From NCBI GenBank assembly GCA_040389005.1, contig JAZKAS010000032.1, forward strand, positions 1 to 59,747: a stretch of DNA of 59,747 nucleotides. The letters are read 5' to 3'. Every line of letters begins with the position of its first letter. Positions within the stretch are counted from its first letter, which is position 1. Source of the DNA: JAGOUN01 sp040389005 (GTDB taxonomy: Bacteria; Pseudomonadota; Gammaproteobacteria; JAGOUN01). Below the pieces are notes generated by a model that saw only the letters and a list, made by a program, of their open reading frames with translations, searched no databases and was not told where the DNA came from. This document shows positions 26,840 through 35,640 of the stretch, one piece after another. The position numbers and the translations under genes are program-made.

Positions 26840-26940
26840 TGAAGTGGCGGCGGCAATCAAATCAGTGTATTAACTTATTGATAAATAAGGATATTAATTT
26901 TCTTATATTCACAGATGCCCCCAATGTTGCCCCCATGCAT
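26840..26940. repeat. Island-end-like sequence, inner copy (left end of the ssrA element)
   Basis: TGGCGGCGGC (26845-26854) resembles the tmRNA 3' end TGGAGGCGGC (37805-37814) at nine of ten bases. About 70 bases later comes AGATGCCCCCAATGTTGCCC plus CCA (26913-26935), which matches 37666-37688 beside the integrase at 20 of 23 bases in the same orientation. I read this as the left attachment region of the element. Confidence 0.5.
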
Positions 26941-26979
26941 ACCACTTGAGCCCTATCACTAATCTTTTATGAATCACAG

Positions 26980-27043
26980 TTTTTCATTCGCGATTCGCGA
27001 ATTACGAATGAAAAATATTCAAGATTCAAGAATCCTGAATATT
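26980..27043. repeat. Two consecutive long palindromes
   Basis: 26980-27015 is a 36-bp near-perfect palindrome with arms TTTTTCATTCG and CGAATGAAAAA and two internal mismatched pairs. 27014-27043 is a second one, nested as AATATTCA-GATTC/GAATC-TGAATATT. They lie just inside the left island end, downstream of the two-TM gene, where they could act as a terminator or protein-binding site. Confidence 0.6.
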
Positions 27044-27132
27044 CATGCGATCAATAGAGCAAAAAATGAATGGCTTTTAGCCTGAGCTCTCACCCCGCAA
27101 GCTACTTGCTACTCTGCTGAGTAGTAATCAAA

Positions 27133-27846
27133 TCAAACTTGAGTTGACCGCTCTGGAACTCTCTTGATCCTTTTTTGAGAGTGAAGGCTTATTTTTAACT
27201 CAGGGAAATTTTCAGGTAAAGTATCGATGCCATCCAATAAGTTTGCCATAAATTCATTGGCTTTACTCTCTTGCAAAGAGTATCCCTCCCCCACTGAATG
27301 TCCATATGAATTTCCATCGACAATAGACGTTCTAAATTTTTTGATAAAAGCAGATGTTTCTCTGCCAAAAAGAAAATAGCTTTTTCTCCAAATAAAATCA
27401 ATTTCTTTTATGAGATCATCTTTCCACGTCTTATATGATGCCACAGAATTTACTTGATCATTGCTAGGATGATAGTAATCCCATAGCACTTTATCTATTA
27501 CAGAAAACACTTCATATCTTTTTTCAAACAGGTCCTTATTGTAATTTGCTTCATCAAGCTTGTACTTAAGCGCAACAAATATTGAACCATAGGATGAAGC
27601 CAATAAGGTAAAAGCCCAAACCTCACGATAGCAACATGATAAAATAATTGTTATTATAAAAAAAGAAACTGTGACAAGCATTGGGTCTGTTTTAAAAGGA
27701 TTCCTACAAACCCAGTTTTTTACAGTAAAAAATATTTCTTTAGCTTTACTATCGAAACGACATTGCCAAGATAGACATAGCTCACTCACCCCTCCTATAC
27801 CAGCAATTTTTCCAGTATTATTGCATTTTCTACATTCCCAACACAT
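27133..27846 (-). CDS. Two-TM protein with N-terminal Cys motif, partner of DUF3800
   Basis: 237 residues from ATG 27846, which has AGGAAAGGAAT directly upstream (a TTG at 27870 is the alternative). The start MCWECRKC plus a later CLSWQC suggests a small zinc-binding or disulphide knuckle. Two adjacent hydrophobic spans follow at about 53-90 (MLVTVSFFIITIILSCC, FTLLASSYGSIFVAL), then a soluble helical domain (FEKRYEVFSVIDKVLWDYY). This recalls two-TM effector proteins of prokaryotic defence loci such as SLATT-type, though I cannot assign it. It begins 37 bases after the DUF3800 stop and is surely co-transcribed with it. Confidence 0.6.
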   Translation of the reverse strand: MCWECRKCNNTGKIAGIGGVSELCLSWQCRFDSKAKEIFFTVKNWVCRNPFKTDPMLVTVSFFIITIILSCCYREVWAFTLLASSYGSIFVALKYKLDEANYNKDLFEKRYEVFSVIDKVLWDYYHPSNDQVNSVASYKTWKDDLIKEIDFIWRKSYFLFGRETSAFIKKFRTSIVDGNSYGHSVGEGYSLQESKANEFMANLLDGIDTLPENFPELKISLHSQKRIKRVPERSTQV

Positions 27847-27883
27847 ATTCCTTTCCTCTTTAACGAGCAAGCTACTTAAGATC

Positions 27884-28696
27884 TCATTTTTTTATTACAT
27901 TAGCATGCTCAGGTAAGAGTACTGCCGCAGTTTTGAACTGGATACACTCCAATTGTGCAATAGAAAAATCAGTTTTACTATTTAAACTAAGCGCATGACT
28001 ACAAATATAAGAAGCAACATCCGCAATTTGTAGCATTGATGAACCATCTGCTTTTACAATATGAGGAGAAAATGGTTTCACTGCACTTCCAGTATCATAG
28101 AAACCCGAACACCAATTATGAGCTTGCCTACGTTTCTTACCAATAAATTTTGCTTTTGTTGCGTTGTGAGAGACAGTTACTTCGCATTCTTCAAATAAAG
28201 GCCCGTGCGAACGATCAATAAAACATGCTTGTGCTAACAAGCCGTGAAGCCCTTGTGGTGTAGGAGTAATCAAAAGCTCACAATCCAGGTTAGTATCAGA
28301 GCTTGGAAAAGTATAAACATTTTTGCATTTTTCATGATCACAGTAAGCATATTTAATAAAGATAGGGATTCTGTTGATTATAGCAACAACTCCTTTTACT
28401 AGATCAAAAACATCTTTCTCGCCCAGATGAGCTAATCCAACCTTTTTTCTATTGTCACCACTGAATATATCCTTACAATGCAAAATGGTTGAAGCTGGAA
28501 TTCTATAAAATTTTTTCAGTTCCGCAAGCCTGAACTCTAAATTAGACAAATAGTTTTTACCAATAATAGCAAAAGCATATATTAAAAGGTTATTAACCTG
28601 ACTTTCATCTCCATATGCCAAATATACTGCTTGATTTTCTGTGTTAATTGCGTGAACTCCAAAAGTAGCGATAGATAAAGTAGCCTTAAAAAACAA
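27884..28696 (-). CDS. DUF3800 family protein
   Basis: 270 residues, called from a TTG at 28696; the start is uncertain because no ribosome-binding site is seen. The domain shows the DUF3800 landmarks: an early acidic DE (AYGDESQ) that would bind metal in this RNase H-like fold, a middle helix-strand region, and the closing MLQIADVASYICSHAL that corresponds to the family's QxADxxxY. DUF3800 genes recur in phage-defence islands and mobile elements, with activity unproven. It is followed by the two-TM gene in an operon. Confidence 0.75.
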   Translation of the reverse strand: MFFKATLSIATFGVHAINTENQAVYLAYGDESQVNNLLIYAFAIIGKNYLSNLEFRLAELKKFYRIPASTILHCKDIFSGDNRKKVGLAHLGEKDVFDLVKGVVAIINRIPIFIKYAYCDHEKCKNVYTFPSSDTNLDCELLITPTPQGLHGLLAQACFIDRSHGPLFEECEVTVSHNATKAKFIGKKRRQAHNWCSGFYDTGSAVKPFSPHIVKADGSSMLQIADVASYICSHALSLNSKTDFSIAQLECIQFKTAAVLLPEHANVIKK

Positions 28697-28811
28697 TAAA
28701 AATTTTGAAAATATGTGGGGATAACTTATAAAGTTTCAATAGGCAAAGGTTCGAGCCAAAGCTAGCGAAAAAGAAGGAGGGATACTTCTAGAAGGTTACG
28801 CGACAAAAAAA

Positions 28812-29105
28812 TTAAAGCTGTTTTAAAATAGTCAATTGCTCGACTTTTTTAAGGCGGCTAAATTTCAAGATTAACAATGCTAACTCTTCCGACTCCGCAT
28901 AAAAATAAGCAGCTGGCACCTTTAACGCTGTCGCAATTCGTTTAAGCGTATGATAATCAGGCGTGTGCCTGCCCTTCTCATAATGATTCATCCGAGCGCT
29001 AGCTGAAAACTCATCCATACCTGCAGCAATACCCAGCTGCTTTTGAGACAGCTCAGCAGCTTTACGAGCTTCTTTAAGTCTTTTGCAGAGAGGAGAATCG
29101 GCCAT
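28812..29105 (-). CDS. XRE-family transcriptional regulator
   Basis: 97-residue Cro/CI-type DNA-binding protein. The helix-turn-helix covers about residues 7-60: LKEARKAAELSQKQLGIAAG, then SASARMNHYEKGRHTPDYHTLKRIATALKVPAAYF. The C-terminal 25 residues are a short helix. It is divergent from the nuclease-helicase gene, and two palindromic sites lie in the 179-bp gap (29137-29147 and 29171-29181), so it probably represses both genes. It resembles control proteins of restriction systems in size and position. Confidence 0.88.
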   Translation of the reverse strand: MADSPLCKRLKEARKAAELSQKQLGIAAGMDEFSASARMNHYEKGRHTPDYHTLKRIATALKVPAAYFYAESEELALLILKFSRLKKVEQLTILKQL

Positions 29106-29136
29106 TTATTGTACAAAAATAGTTCTTTAATATACT

Positions 29137-29181
29137 TAGAGAATCTATGTTTTTTGCACCCTCAGATACTTAGGATTCCTA
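29137..29181. promoter_or_regulatory. Paired operator-like palindromes between XRE gene and helicase
   Basis: TAGAGAATCTA (29137-29147) and TAGGATTCCTA (29171-29181) are small palindromes, each preceded by TACT, with centres 34 bases apart. They fit binding sites for the adjacent XRE regulator. Confidence 0.5.
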
Positions 29182-29284
29182 TACTTTTTTGTCAGCTCAA
29201 TATATAGTTGCAACCAATTAATTTCCGGAAATAACTTCTGGCGGCAAATAAGAATATCAGTGGCAAAATCAAGGAGATAAAGAA

Positions 29285-32242
29285 GTGAAAATTCAACTAC
29301 ACGATGTGATAAAAAATGCACAGTGTTGGGATGACGTTTATCAGGAACTTTCAAAGTACAACGCAAAAGCTAGCCCTCATTCAAAGAAAAAAAGTGTGGC
29401 AGGAAAGCTATTTGAAGAGTTTTGCGAATACTATTATAAAGCTGAGCCTTCCGAAATACATAGTTACAAAAGCGTTAATCTCTTTAAAGATACTCATAGC
29501 AAAATTATAGAAAGGCTTAAGTTAGGAAAAGTAGAACACGGCATAGATTTAATTTTAGAAAGTCATGAGGGTGAACTATCTGCTGTTCAATGTAAATTTA
29601 CAAACGACCAAAACTCAAATGTGAGTTGGAGCAGAAACAAGATTGCCAATTTATTTGCCGAGGGTGATTTGGGTGATTATTTTGTAGTTTTTACTAATGC
29701 AGCAAACATTGATCGACACAGCTTGACCAAGAAGCCAGGCAAACTCAAAGTCATTACTTTTAATACATTATCTCAACTATCCTCTGAAACACTTGAAAAT
29801 ATCAAGCGCTTAGCTGAAAAGAAGAAGCCCATTCCGCATAAACCCTATGAGCCTAGAGACCATCAAAAACAAGCAATACAAGCCGTAATCAATGGATTCG
29901 AGAAATCAGACAGAGGGCAATTAATTTTACCCTGTGGCGCAGGTAAAACACTTACTGCCCTATGGATTAAAGACGCATTGGATGCAAAACGCACGATTGT
30001 ATTACTCCCTTCGCTAGCTCTATTACGTCAGATCAAAAAGGAATGGCAAGAAAATCAAACCCATCATATTGCAAGTATTTGTGTCTGTTCTGAATCTGAT
30101 ATTAGCAATGAGGAAGATTGCATACAAGATAACCTATACGAAATAAGCGGTAAAGTTTCTACCAACCCCGATGAAATAAGAACTTGGCTGAGCCATCATG
30201 AAGAGTGTATTGTTTTTTCTACGTACCAAAGTTTAGAGGCTGTCTGTGACGCCGTTAGATCAACTTCAGTAGTTTTTGATTTAGCGATTTGTGACGAAGC
30301 ACATAAAACAACAGGAGGAAAAAACAATCAATTCACTTTGATTCATTCTAACGATAATTTGCCTGTCAAAACACGTCTTTACATGACAGCGACCCCTCGT
30401 GTCGTTACTGGCGGTCTTAAAAATGTAAAAAATGATGACATCCGTTATCTTTATGATATGAGCAATCCTAAATATTTTGGCCCCGAATTTTATTACATGA
30501 GTTTTAAGCAAGCTATAGATAGTAATATTCTTGTTGATTATCAAATTATTGCTATCGGAATTGGTGACCAAGAATTGGCTGAAGCCATAAAGCAACGAAA
30601 ATATGTAACTAACTACAGTACACTTGATGAAGTTGCCAATAATTTTGCGCTTGAAAAAATGATGCAAATGCATGGCCCTACTCATGCTTTAACATTTCAT
30701 TCATCAGTATCAAAAGCCGGGGCATTTAAAAAGCGGCATTGTGAAATATTTCCCCTAATAAAAACGGATCATGTCAATGGAAATATGACTACTAATGAAA
30801 GAGAAAAGCGCCTTCGTGAATTTAAAGCAGAAGAAAAAGCCGTCATGACTAATGCGCGTTGTTTAACCGAGGGGGTAGATGTGCCAGCAATTGATGTTGT
30901 TTACTTTTGCGACCCTAAGAATTCGAAAATTGACATTGTGCAAGCAGCAGGAAGAGCACTTAGAAAAGCAGATAATAAAAAAATAGGCTATATAGTAGTT
31001 CCAATTTTTCACACAGAGAGAGGCAGCCTAGATGAGGTTATTCAGTCAGGCCCGTTCAAAAATCTTATTAATGTAATTAGATCGCTCTCGGCTCACGATG
31101 ATCGACTAGTCGCTGAAATTAATAATATTAAAAGCCAACTAGGTAAACAAAAAACAAATACTCAACATTTTTTTATTGAATCTACAGAGAAAGTAATAAC
31201 CATTATTGGGTTTGAACAGGCTCTTCAAGAAGCCTTATTTGATCAAATTGTGAATAAAATTAAAGTGCCTTGGAGAAATTTTGTTGAAGCGAATGAATTT
31301 GCACGTAGCTTACGCTTGAAAAATGTAGATGCTTGGAAAGCTTATTGCAACACTGGAGAAAAGCCAATAGATATTCCTGAGTATCCTCAAGATATTTATA
31401 AAACTTGCGGGTGGTCAACTTGGGGCGATTGGTTGGGCACAGGGGTTGTTGCCAATCAAAATAGAAACTATAGAACCTTTTATGACGCCAGAGATTTTGC
31501 TCGTAGTTTAAATTTAGAAGGACTACAAGCCTGGCAATCCTATTCCAAAGGAGGAAGTAGGCCAGCTGACATCCATTCACTACCATCTCGATATTATAAA
31601 GACAAAGGTTGGATCTCCTGGGGAGATTGGTTGGGCAATGGAAACGTCGCTAATTGCAATAAAAAATTTAAACCATTTGAGGAAGCGCGTGAATTTGCTC
31701 GTAGTTTACACTTGGAGAATGGAAAAGCATGGAAAATTTACTATACAACTCACTCTATACCAATAGATATTCCTGAATACCCTGATGATATTTACAAAAA
31801 TAAAGGTTGGATATCATGGGGAGACTGGCTGGGCAATGGGAACGTCGCTAATTTCAATAAAAAATTTAGGCCATTTGAGGAAGCACGTGAATTTGCCCGC
31901 AGTTTACGTTTAGAAAATCGCAATGCTTGGGAAGCTTACTCTAAGAGCGGCAACTTACCCGCAGACATTCCTGCCAGCCCTCGAGGATTTTATATAGATC
32001 AGGGTTGGATATCATGGGGAGATTGGTTGGGCAATAGTAACGTTGCTAATTCCAATAAAAAATTTAGGCCATTTGAGAAAGCGCGTGAATTTGCCCGCAG
32101 TTTATATTTAGAAAATCGTAATGCTTGGGAAGCCTACTCTAAGAGCGGCAACCTACCCGCAGACATTCCTGCCAGCCCTCGAGGATTTTATATAGATCAA
32201 GGCTGGATATCCTGGGGAGATTGGTTGGGAAAATTTAGTTAA
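29285..32242 (+). CDS. Mrr-like nuclease / SF2 helicase with five phage-integrase-type repeats
   Basis: 985 residues from GTG 29285, with AAGGAG eight bases upstream. Domains in order: a PD-(D/E)xK restriction-endonuclease-like domain (about 20-150; D88 in GID, then Q102-C-K104), an SF2 helicase with Walker A GAGKT (K221), DEAH at 337-340, TATPR and the arginine-finger region QAAGRALRKAD, then five C-terminal repeats of 66 residues starting at about 662, 728, 794, 860 and 926. Each repeat reads FxxAREFARSL...W..Y...G..P.DIP..P...Y...GWISWGDWLG, as in the phage-integrase repeat unit (INT_rpt). Repeats 4 and 5 are nearly identical in DNA. Related helicase-nucleases act in restriction-like defence. 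This role is inferred. Confidence 0.85.
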   Translation: MKIQLHDVIKNAQCWDDVYQELSKYNAKASPHSKKKSVAGKLFEEFCEYYYKAEPSEIHSYKSVNLFKDTHSKIIERLKLGKVEHGIDLILESHEGELSAVQCKFTNDQNSNVSWSRNKIANLFAEGDLGDYFVVFTNAANIDRHSLTKKPGKLKVITFNTLSQLSSETLENIKRLAEKKKPIPHKPYEPRDHQKQAIQAVINGFEKSDRGQLILPCGAGKTLTALWIKDALDAKRTIVLLPSLALLRQIKKEWQENQTHHIASICVCSESDISNEEDCIQDNLYEISGKVSTNPDEIRTWLSHHEECIVFSTYQSLEAVCDAVRSTSVVFDLAICDEAHKTTGGKNNQFTLIHSNDNLPVKTRLYMTATPRVVTGGLKNVKNDDIRYLYDMSNPKYFGPEFYYMSFKQAIDSNILVDYQIIAIGIGDQELAEAIKQRKYVTNYSTLDEVANNFALEKMMQMHGPTHALTFHSSVSKAGAFKKRHCEIFPLIKTDHVNGNMTTNEREKRLREFKAEEKAVMTNARCLTEGVDVPAIDVVYFCDPKNSKIDIVQAAGRALRKADNKKIGYIVVPIFHTERGSLDEVIQSGPFKNLINVIRSLSAHDDRLVAEINNIKSQLGKQKTNTQHFFIESTEKVITIIGFEQALQEALFDQIVNKIKVPWRNFVEANEFARSLRLKNVDAWKAYCNTGEKPIDIPEYPQDIYKTCGWSTWGDWLGTGVVANQNRNYRTFYDARDFARSLNLEGLQAWQSYSKGGSRPADIHSLPSRYYKDKGWISWGDWLGNGNVANCNKKFKPFEEAREFARSLHLENGKAWKIYYTTHSIPIDIPEYPDDIYKNKGWISWGDWLGNGNVANFNKKFRPFEEAREFARSLRLENRNAWEAYSKSGNLPADIPASPRGFYIDQGWISWGDWLGNSNVANSNKKFRPFEKAREFARSLYLENRNAWEAYSKSGNLPADIPASPRGFYIDQGWISWGDWLGKFS

Positions 32243-32265
32243 AATTGCCTGCCCTCTGCGGCGGG

Positions 32266-32685
32266 TTAAGCTTTCATAATTCGCTCATAAGCCCTCATTG
32301 CTTCGATCGGATCAGTAACCGTAAGTTTTAGCGGAGCAGCTATATTGGGCTGCTCTGTAATGAATTTTTTAAGTCGATCCGCCTCGTCTATATTTAAACG
32401 ACCATCCAACACTGCCTGCATTATCTCATCATTTAATTTGGCAATGCCTTTGTTGTCTAATTTTGCCGGTAATTCAATATCCAAAGGCTCATACTTCGTC
32501 TTAGGAATTAATCGCTCGATGCAAAGGCGAAGAGCTGTGCTATCACCTTCTAGCGCAAGCTCAATTGTTTTGCTAATTAACTCTTCCGCATGCGGTTCTA
32601 ATAAATTTGCCAATCGCACTCGTCTACTGACTGCGCCTTTTGGTCGGCCATTAGGATTGCCTGATTTTCCAACTTTAAATGTCAT
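32266..32685 (-). CDS. DUF5681 family protein
   Basis: 139 residues that begin FKVGKSGNPNGRPKGAVSRR, the defining motif of DUF5681, followed by helical segments (LEGDSTALRLCIERLIP). The family is found in prophages and integrative elements, often near terminase or replication genes, and has been suspected of DNA binding. Role unknown. It starts 140 bases after the replication gene. That gap holds the AAGACAT iteron-like block. Confidence 0.82.
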   Translation of the reverse strand: MTFKVGKSGNPNGRPKGAVSRRVRLANLLEPHAEELISKTIELALEGDSTALRLCIERLIPKTKYEPLDIELPAKLDNKGIAKLNDEIMQAVLDGRLNIDEADRLKKFITEQPNIAAPLKLTVTDPIEAMRAYERIMKA

Positions 32686-32749
32686 TCTTGTTTTCCTATT
32701 GTTTTTTACAAGTAAATTTATTTTCTATAATGAAATATTATGGTTAAAA

Positions 32750-32820
32750 CCATGTCTTAATGTCTTGCAAGTCTTTAAAAAAGACTATTTTAAAAGACAT
32801 GAAGACATGTAAGACATTGG
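32750..32820. repeat. Iteron-like AAGACAT block
   Basis: Three direct copies of AAGACAT (spaced by one and two bases) lie on the right. Inverted copies ATGTCTT, ATGTCTT and AGTCTTT lie on the left, with AAGACT at the centre. The block sits between the replication gene and DUF5681, so it could be an origin or a repressor site. Confidence 0.65.
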
Positions 32821-32825
32821 TTCGT

Positions 32826-35210
32826 TTAATAACTACAAGATTTTATCTCCCACCATATATAACTTCCTCTTTTCCCAAGGCTTTTACATCCGATGCCCAG
32901 CTGGCGTAACGCTGGAGCCACTCTCCGCAAGGCATCCGCGAAGCCTTTTGCTGTGCGCGGCCAACTATCAACACCTAGTGGTCTTTTCTGTTCTACTTTT
33001 ACAAATAAATCTTTTATAGGCATGGTTATTGTTCGCTTATTTTCTGTTTCAAATAATTCAATTAATGCCGATGCAACTGGACTGGCGTCAATAGTTCTCA
33101 CAATAGATTCTTCTCTGCTCTTATTGAACTCCTTTAGAAATTCTTCTGTGGATTTACCCATAACATTAGCTACCGCCATGCCAAAACGAGCAAACTCAGC
33201 TAAGCGAGTACGATTATTTTCAGGTAATTTCATTTCAGGTAAACACGCAAGTGATTGAGAAAAAATAGTTAACAAAGCTCCAAATAAATTGGAATACTCT
33301 GTTTCAAAAATACGCCAAAGCTCAGTCATTTCAACTCGATGTTGAATTTCTGGAGTTTCAACAGATATCGTCCGATCAATTAAATCTTGCGCTGTTATTG
33401 CAGCGCTAATTCCATTTAATACGATAGGACGTTTTACTACTAATACAGATTCTTCAGCATCGCTATATAATTTTCTTTTAGCGTGTCCGCCACCTGTAGA
33501 TAAAATACATAAAGCATCTTGTACTGGCGCAGCAAGATGGCTGATATTTTCATAGCTCACAAGCCAATTAATACCCGCGCTAACAAAAATGTCATCTGTC
33601 GTTTTAGGAGCGCCTCTCAAATTACAACCGTTAGGATCAATTAATTGTCTTAACATGCTTTGTGTTGTGCTTTTTGCGCTACCTTGCTCACCGATCAACT
33701 CTAATATGGGAAAAGGAGTATCTGGTCTCAGACAATCAATTAACCATGTAATCACTAATAGCCTGCTGTTTTCGGGGATATTTATAATTGACCAAAGCTT
33801 AGAGATGTCTGGGCCGCGAGTAGGTTCTGGCAAAGGTCTCAATGTTTCTGGGCGTATAAACCTAACAGGAGGATTATTTATTATTTGCCAGTTTCCAGCA
33901 GTAATACTGATCGCCCTGCTCTGATCATTTTCTCCTAAATCAATGTAATAAACATCTTCATATTGTGCAACACGAATATAAACATCATGACATTCACCTT
34001 TATGTCTGGCAATTCCGTTAAGAGTAGTCATCGCTTCACGTAGCGATTGATCACGAACTGATTTTCCAGTGGATTCATAAAACTTAGCAACTAACCAATT
34101 TTTAAATGACTTTCCATCCAGCCTTCGCGCTTCTTGCGTTGCTATGTCTCGAGCGTAGGTGTCAGAATTTTTGTCATGAAAAAGCTCTACTCTTTGCTCT
34201 ACAAATTTGACTAATGTAGATGACTGGCTTTGTTTGTTATCATGGCTTTCTTCCTGAATTTTATTTTCAGGTTCTTTGGTGTTTTCTAGCAAATTTTTTA
34301 ATAAACTGGCGCCAAATTCTTGTAAATAGTCATTCACGTCATAATTGGATGGCTTATCAAGAGGAAGTTCGACCCATCGACTTGAAGTAATAGAAGCGAT
34401 TTCAACTGCATCATCTTCCTTGCCGCGATCTGGAACAATAATTAATTGAGCAATAGGATATTTTTTACGTAATACCTGAGTTACTTTTCTAATGCGATGA
34501 GCGCCAAAACATACAATAGCCGCCTCTCCTATTGCTTCATTAACAGCCCAAGCTTGGCCAATACCTTCACAAATATAAATACGATTTTTTATTTCTCCTA
34601 CTGCAAAAAAACCATCATTAAATTTTGCGCCGGGTAAATTAAGTTTTTGGCTACCATCACGAGGAATAAATTGGAGGGTTTGTATTTTATCCTCGCTATA
34701 ACATGGAACCACTAAAAAACCTTCAACGCTTTTTCCACAAACTTCATAATAAGGTGCGTCAGCAGGATACACTCTTAATCCATCGCTTTTACCTTGTTTA
34801 CATTGGATGTAAGGTTCGCTCAATGTCGCAGGTACGCAAAGCTGCCAAATTTTAGCAGCAGTTTCATTTTCATATTGAACGGCTGTTGAAGGCATTTTAT
34901 TTTGCTGCTCTATATCAACGCGTGATGATATATGCTCAGCCAGATAATCGTTCGGCCGTTGCCAACCTTCATCAGTTGCAAGTTTATAAAGCGTTCCTAC
35001 AGTAATAGGACCATCGGCTTTAAATGAATCCCAAGTATTTTTGCAATCATCTTCACTAACATAGTTATGCCCTCCTTCACTCCAAGAGTGAAAAGCTTCA
35101 AATGTTAGTTCGGCAGATTTCGCAGCCATTCCGATGCGAACCCACTTTTCACGTGGGCAGGCAGGGTCTAAGAAATTTAGCGCGGAGTGCGCACATTCTA
35201 TTTTATGCAT
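32826..35210 (-). CDS. PriCT-2 / Toprim / ATPase replication protein of the island
   Basis: 794 residues. The N-terminus (about 8-85: EKWVRIGMAAKSA, FHSWSEGG, CKNTWDSFK) is a PriCT-2 primase-associated domain. Residues about 205-300 are Toprim-like (IYICEGIGQAWAVNEAIGEA, LIIVPDRG, DVNDYLQEFG). The C-terminal half is a P-loop ATPase with Walker A GEQGSAKS (507-514), as in DUF927/D5-like helicases. The combination resembles the primase-helicase of P4-like satellites and suggests autonomous or helper-dependent replication of the excised element. Transcribed toward DUF5681. Confidence 0.82.
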   Translation of the reverse strand: MHKIECAHSALNFLDPACPREKWVRIGMAAKSAELTFEAFHSWSEGGHNYVSEDDCKNTWDSFKADGPITVGTLYKLATDEGWQRPNDYLAEHISSRVDIEQQNKMPSTAVQYENETAAKIWQLCVPATLSEPYIQCKQGKSDGLRVYPADAPYYEVCGKSVEGFLVVPCYSEDKIQTLQFIPRDGSQKLNLPGAKFNDGFFAVGEIKNRIYICEGIGQAWAVNEAIGEAAIVCFGAHRIRKVTQVLRKKYPIAQLIIVPDRGKEDDAVEIASITSSRWVELPLDKPSNYDVNDYLQEFGASLLKNLLENTKEPENKIQEESHDNKQSQSSTLVKFVEQRVELFHDKNSDTYARDIATQEARRLDGKSFKNWLVAKFYESTGKSVRDQSLREAMTTLNGIARHKGECHDVYIRVAQYEDVYYIDLGENDQSRAISITAGNWQIINNPPVRFIRPETLRPLPEPTRGPDISKLWSIINIPENSRLLVITWLIDCLRPDTPFPILELIGEQGSAKSTTQSMLRQLIDPNGCNLRGAPKTTDDIFVSAGINWLVSYENISHLAAPVQDALCILSTGGGHAKRKLYSDAEESVLVVKRPIVLNGISAAITAQDLIDRTISVETPEIQHRVEMTELWRIFETEYSNLFGALLTIFSQSLACLPEMKLPENNRTRLAEFARFGMAVANVMGKSTEEFLKEFNKSREESIVRTIDASPVASALIELFETENKRTITMPIKDLFVKVEQKRPLGVDSWPRTAKGFADALRRVAPALRQLGIGCKSLGKRGSYIWWEIKSCSY

Positions 35211-35277
35211 AATATTTATCCTTAAATATTTATGATTAGTTGTTGTTGTGTTGTCTCAGAGAAGTGGTGTAAGAAGC

Positions 35278-35640
35278 TTAATGATGATTTATCAAGAAAT
35301 TTGCCATTTCAGAAATATCACAACTGCCATTTTGCAAAGGTGCGTCATCTATCCATGGCGCTAAGCAAAGTCCCTGAATTTCCAATTGACTATCTATAAA
35401 TGTAGGAAAAAAATTCCCAATACCTGTAAGCACTAATATTCCATTAATGGTGGGTATGAGCTGACATTCTTCATACGAATTATATTTAATACCTTTATTT
35501 CCCGCTTTAAGAAACAGATCTTTAGGCAGATATATCATTTGAGTATATGTTTTCTTAGGCGTTGACTCTTCTTTTTTTCCAATCAAGCGGTAATGTTTAT
35601 CATTAATTGGCGCAAGTTTACTTGTTATGTTATTTTTCAA
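35278..35640 (-). CDS. Small unknown island protein
   Basis: 120 residues with no recognised family. The middle (QMIYLPKDLFLKAGNKG) could be part of a small DNA-binding or regulatory fold but this is a guess. It overlaps the alpA stop by four bases (ATGA), so it is translationally coupled to alpA, as accessory regulators in satellites often are. Confidence 0.55.
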   Translation of the reverse strand: MKNNITSKLAPINDKHYRLIGKKEESTPKKTYTQMIYLPKDLFLKAGNKGIKYNSYEECQLIPTINGILVLTGIGNFFPTFIDSQLEIQGLCLAPWIDDAPLQNGSCDISEMANFLINHH

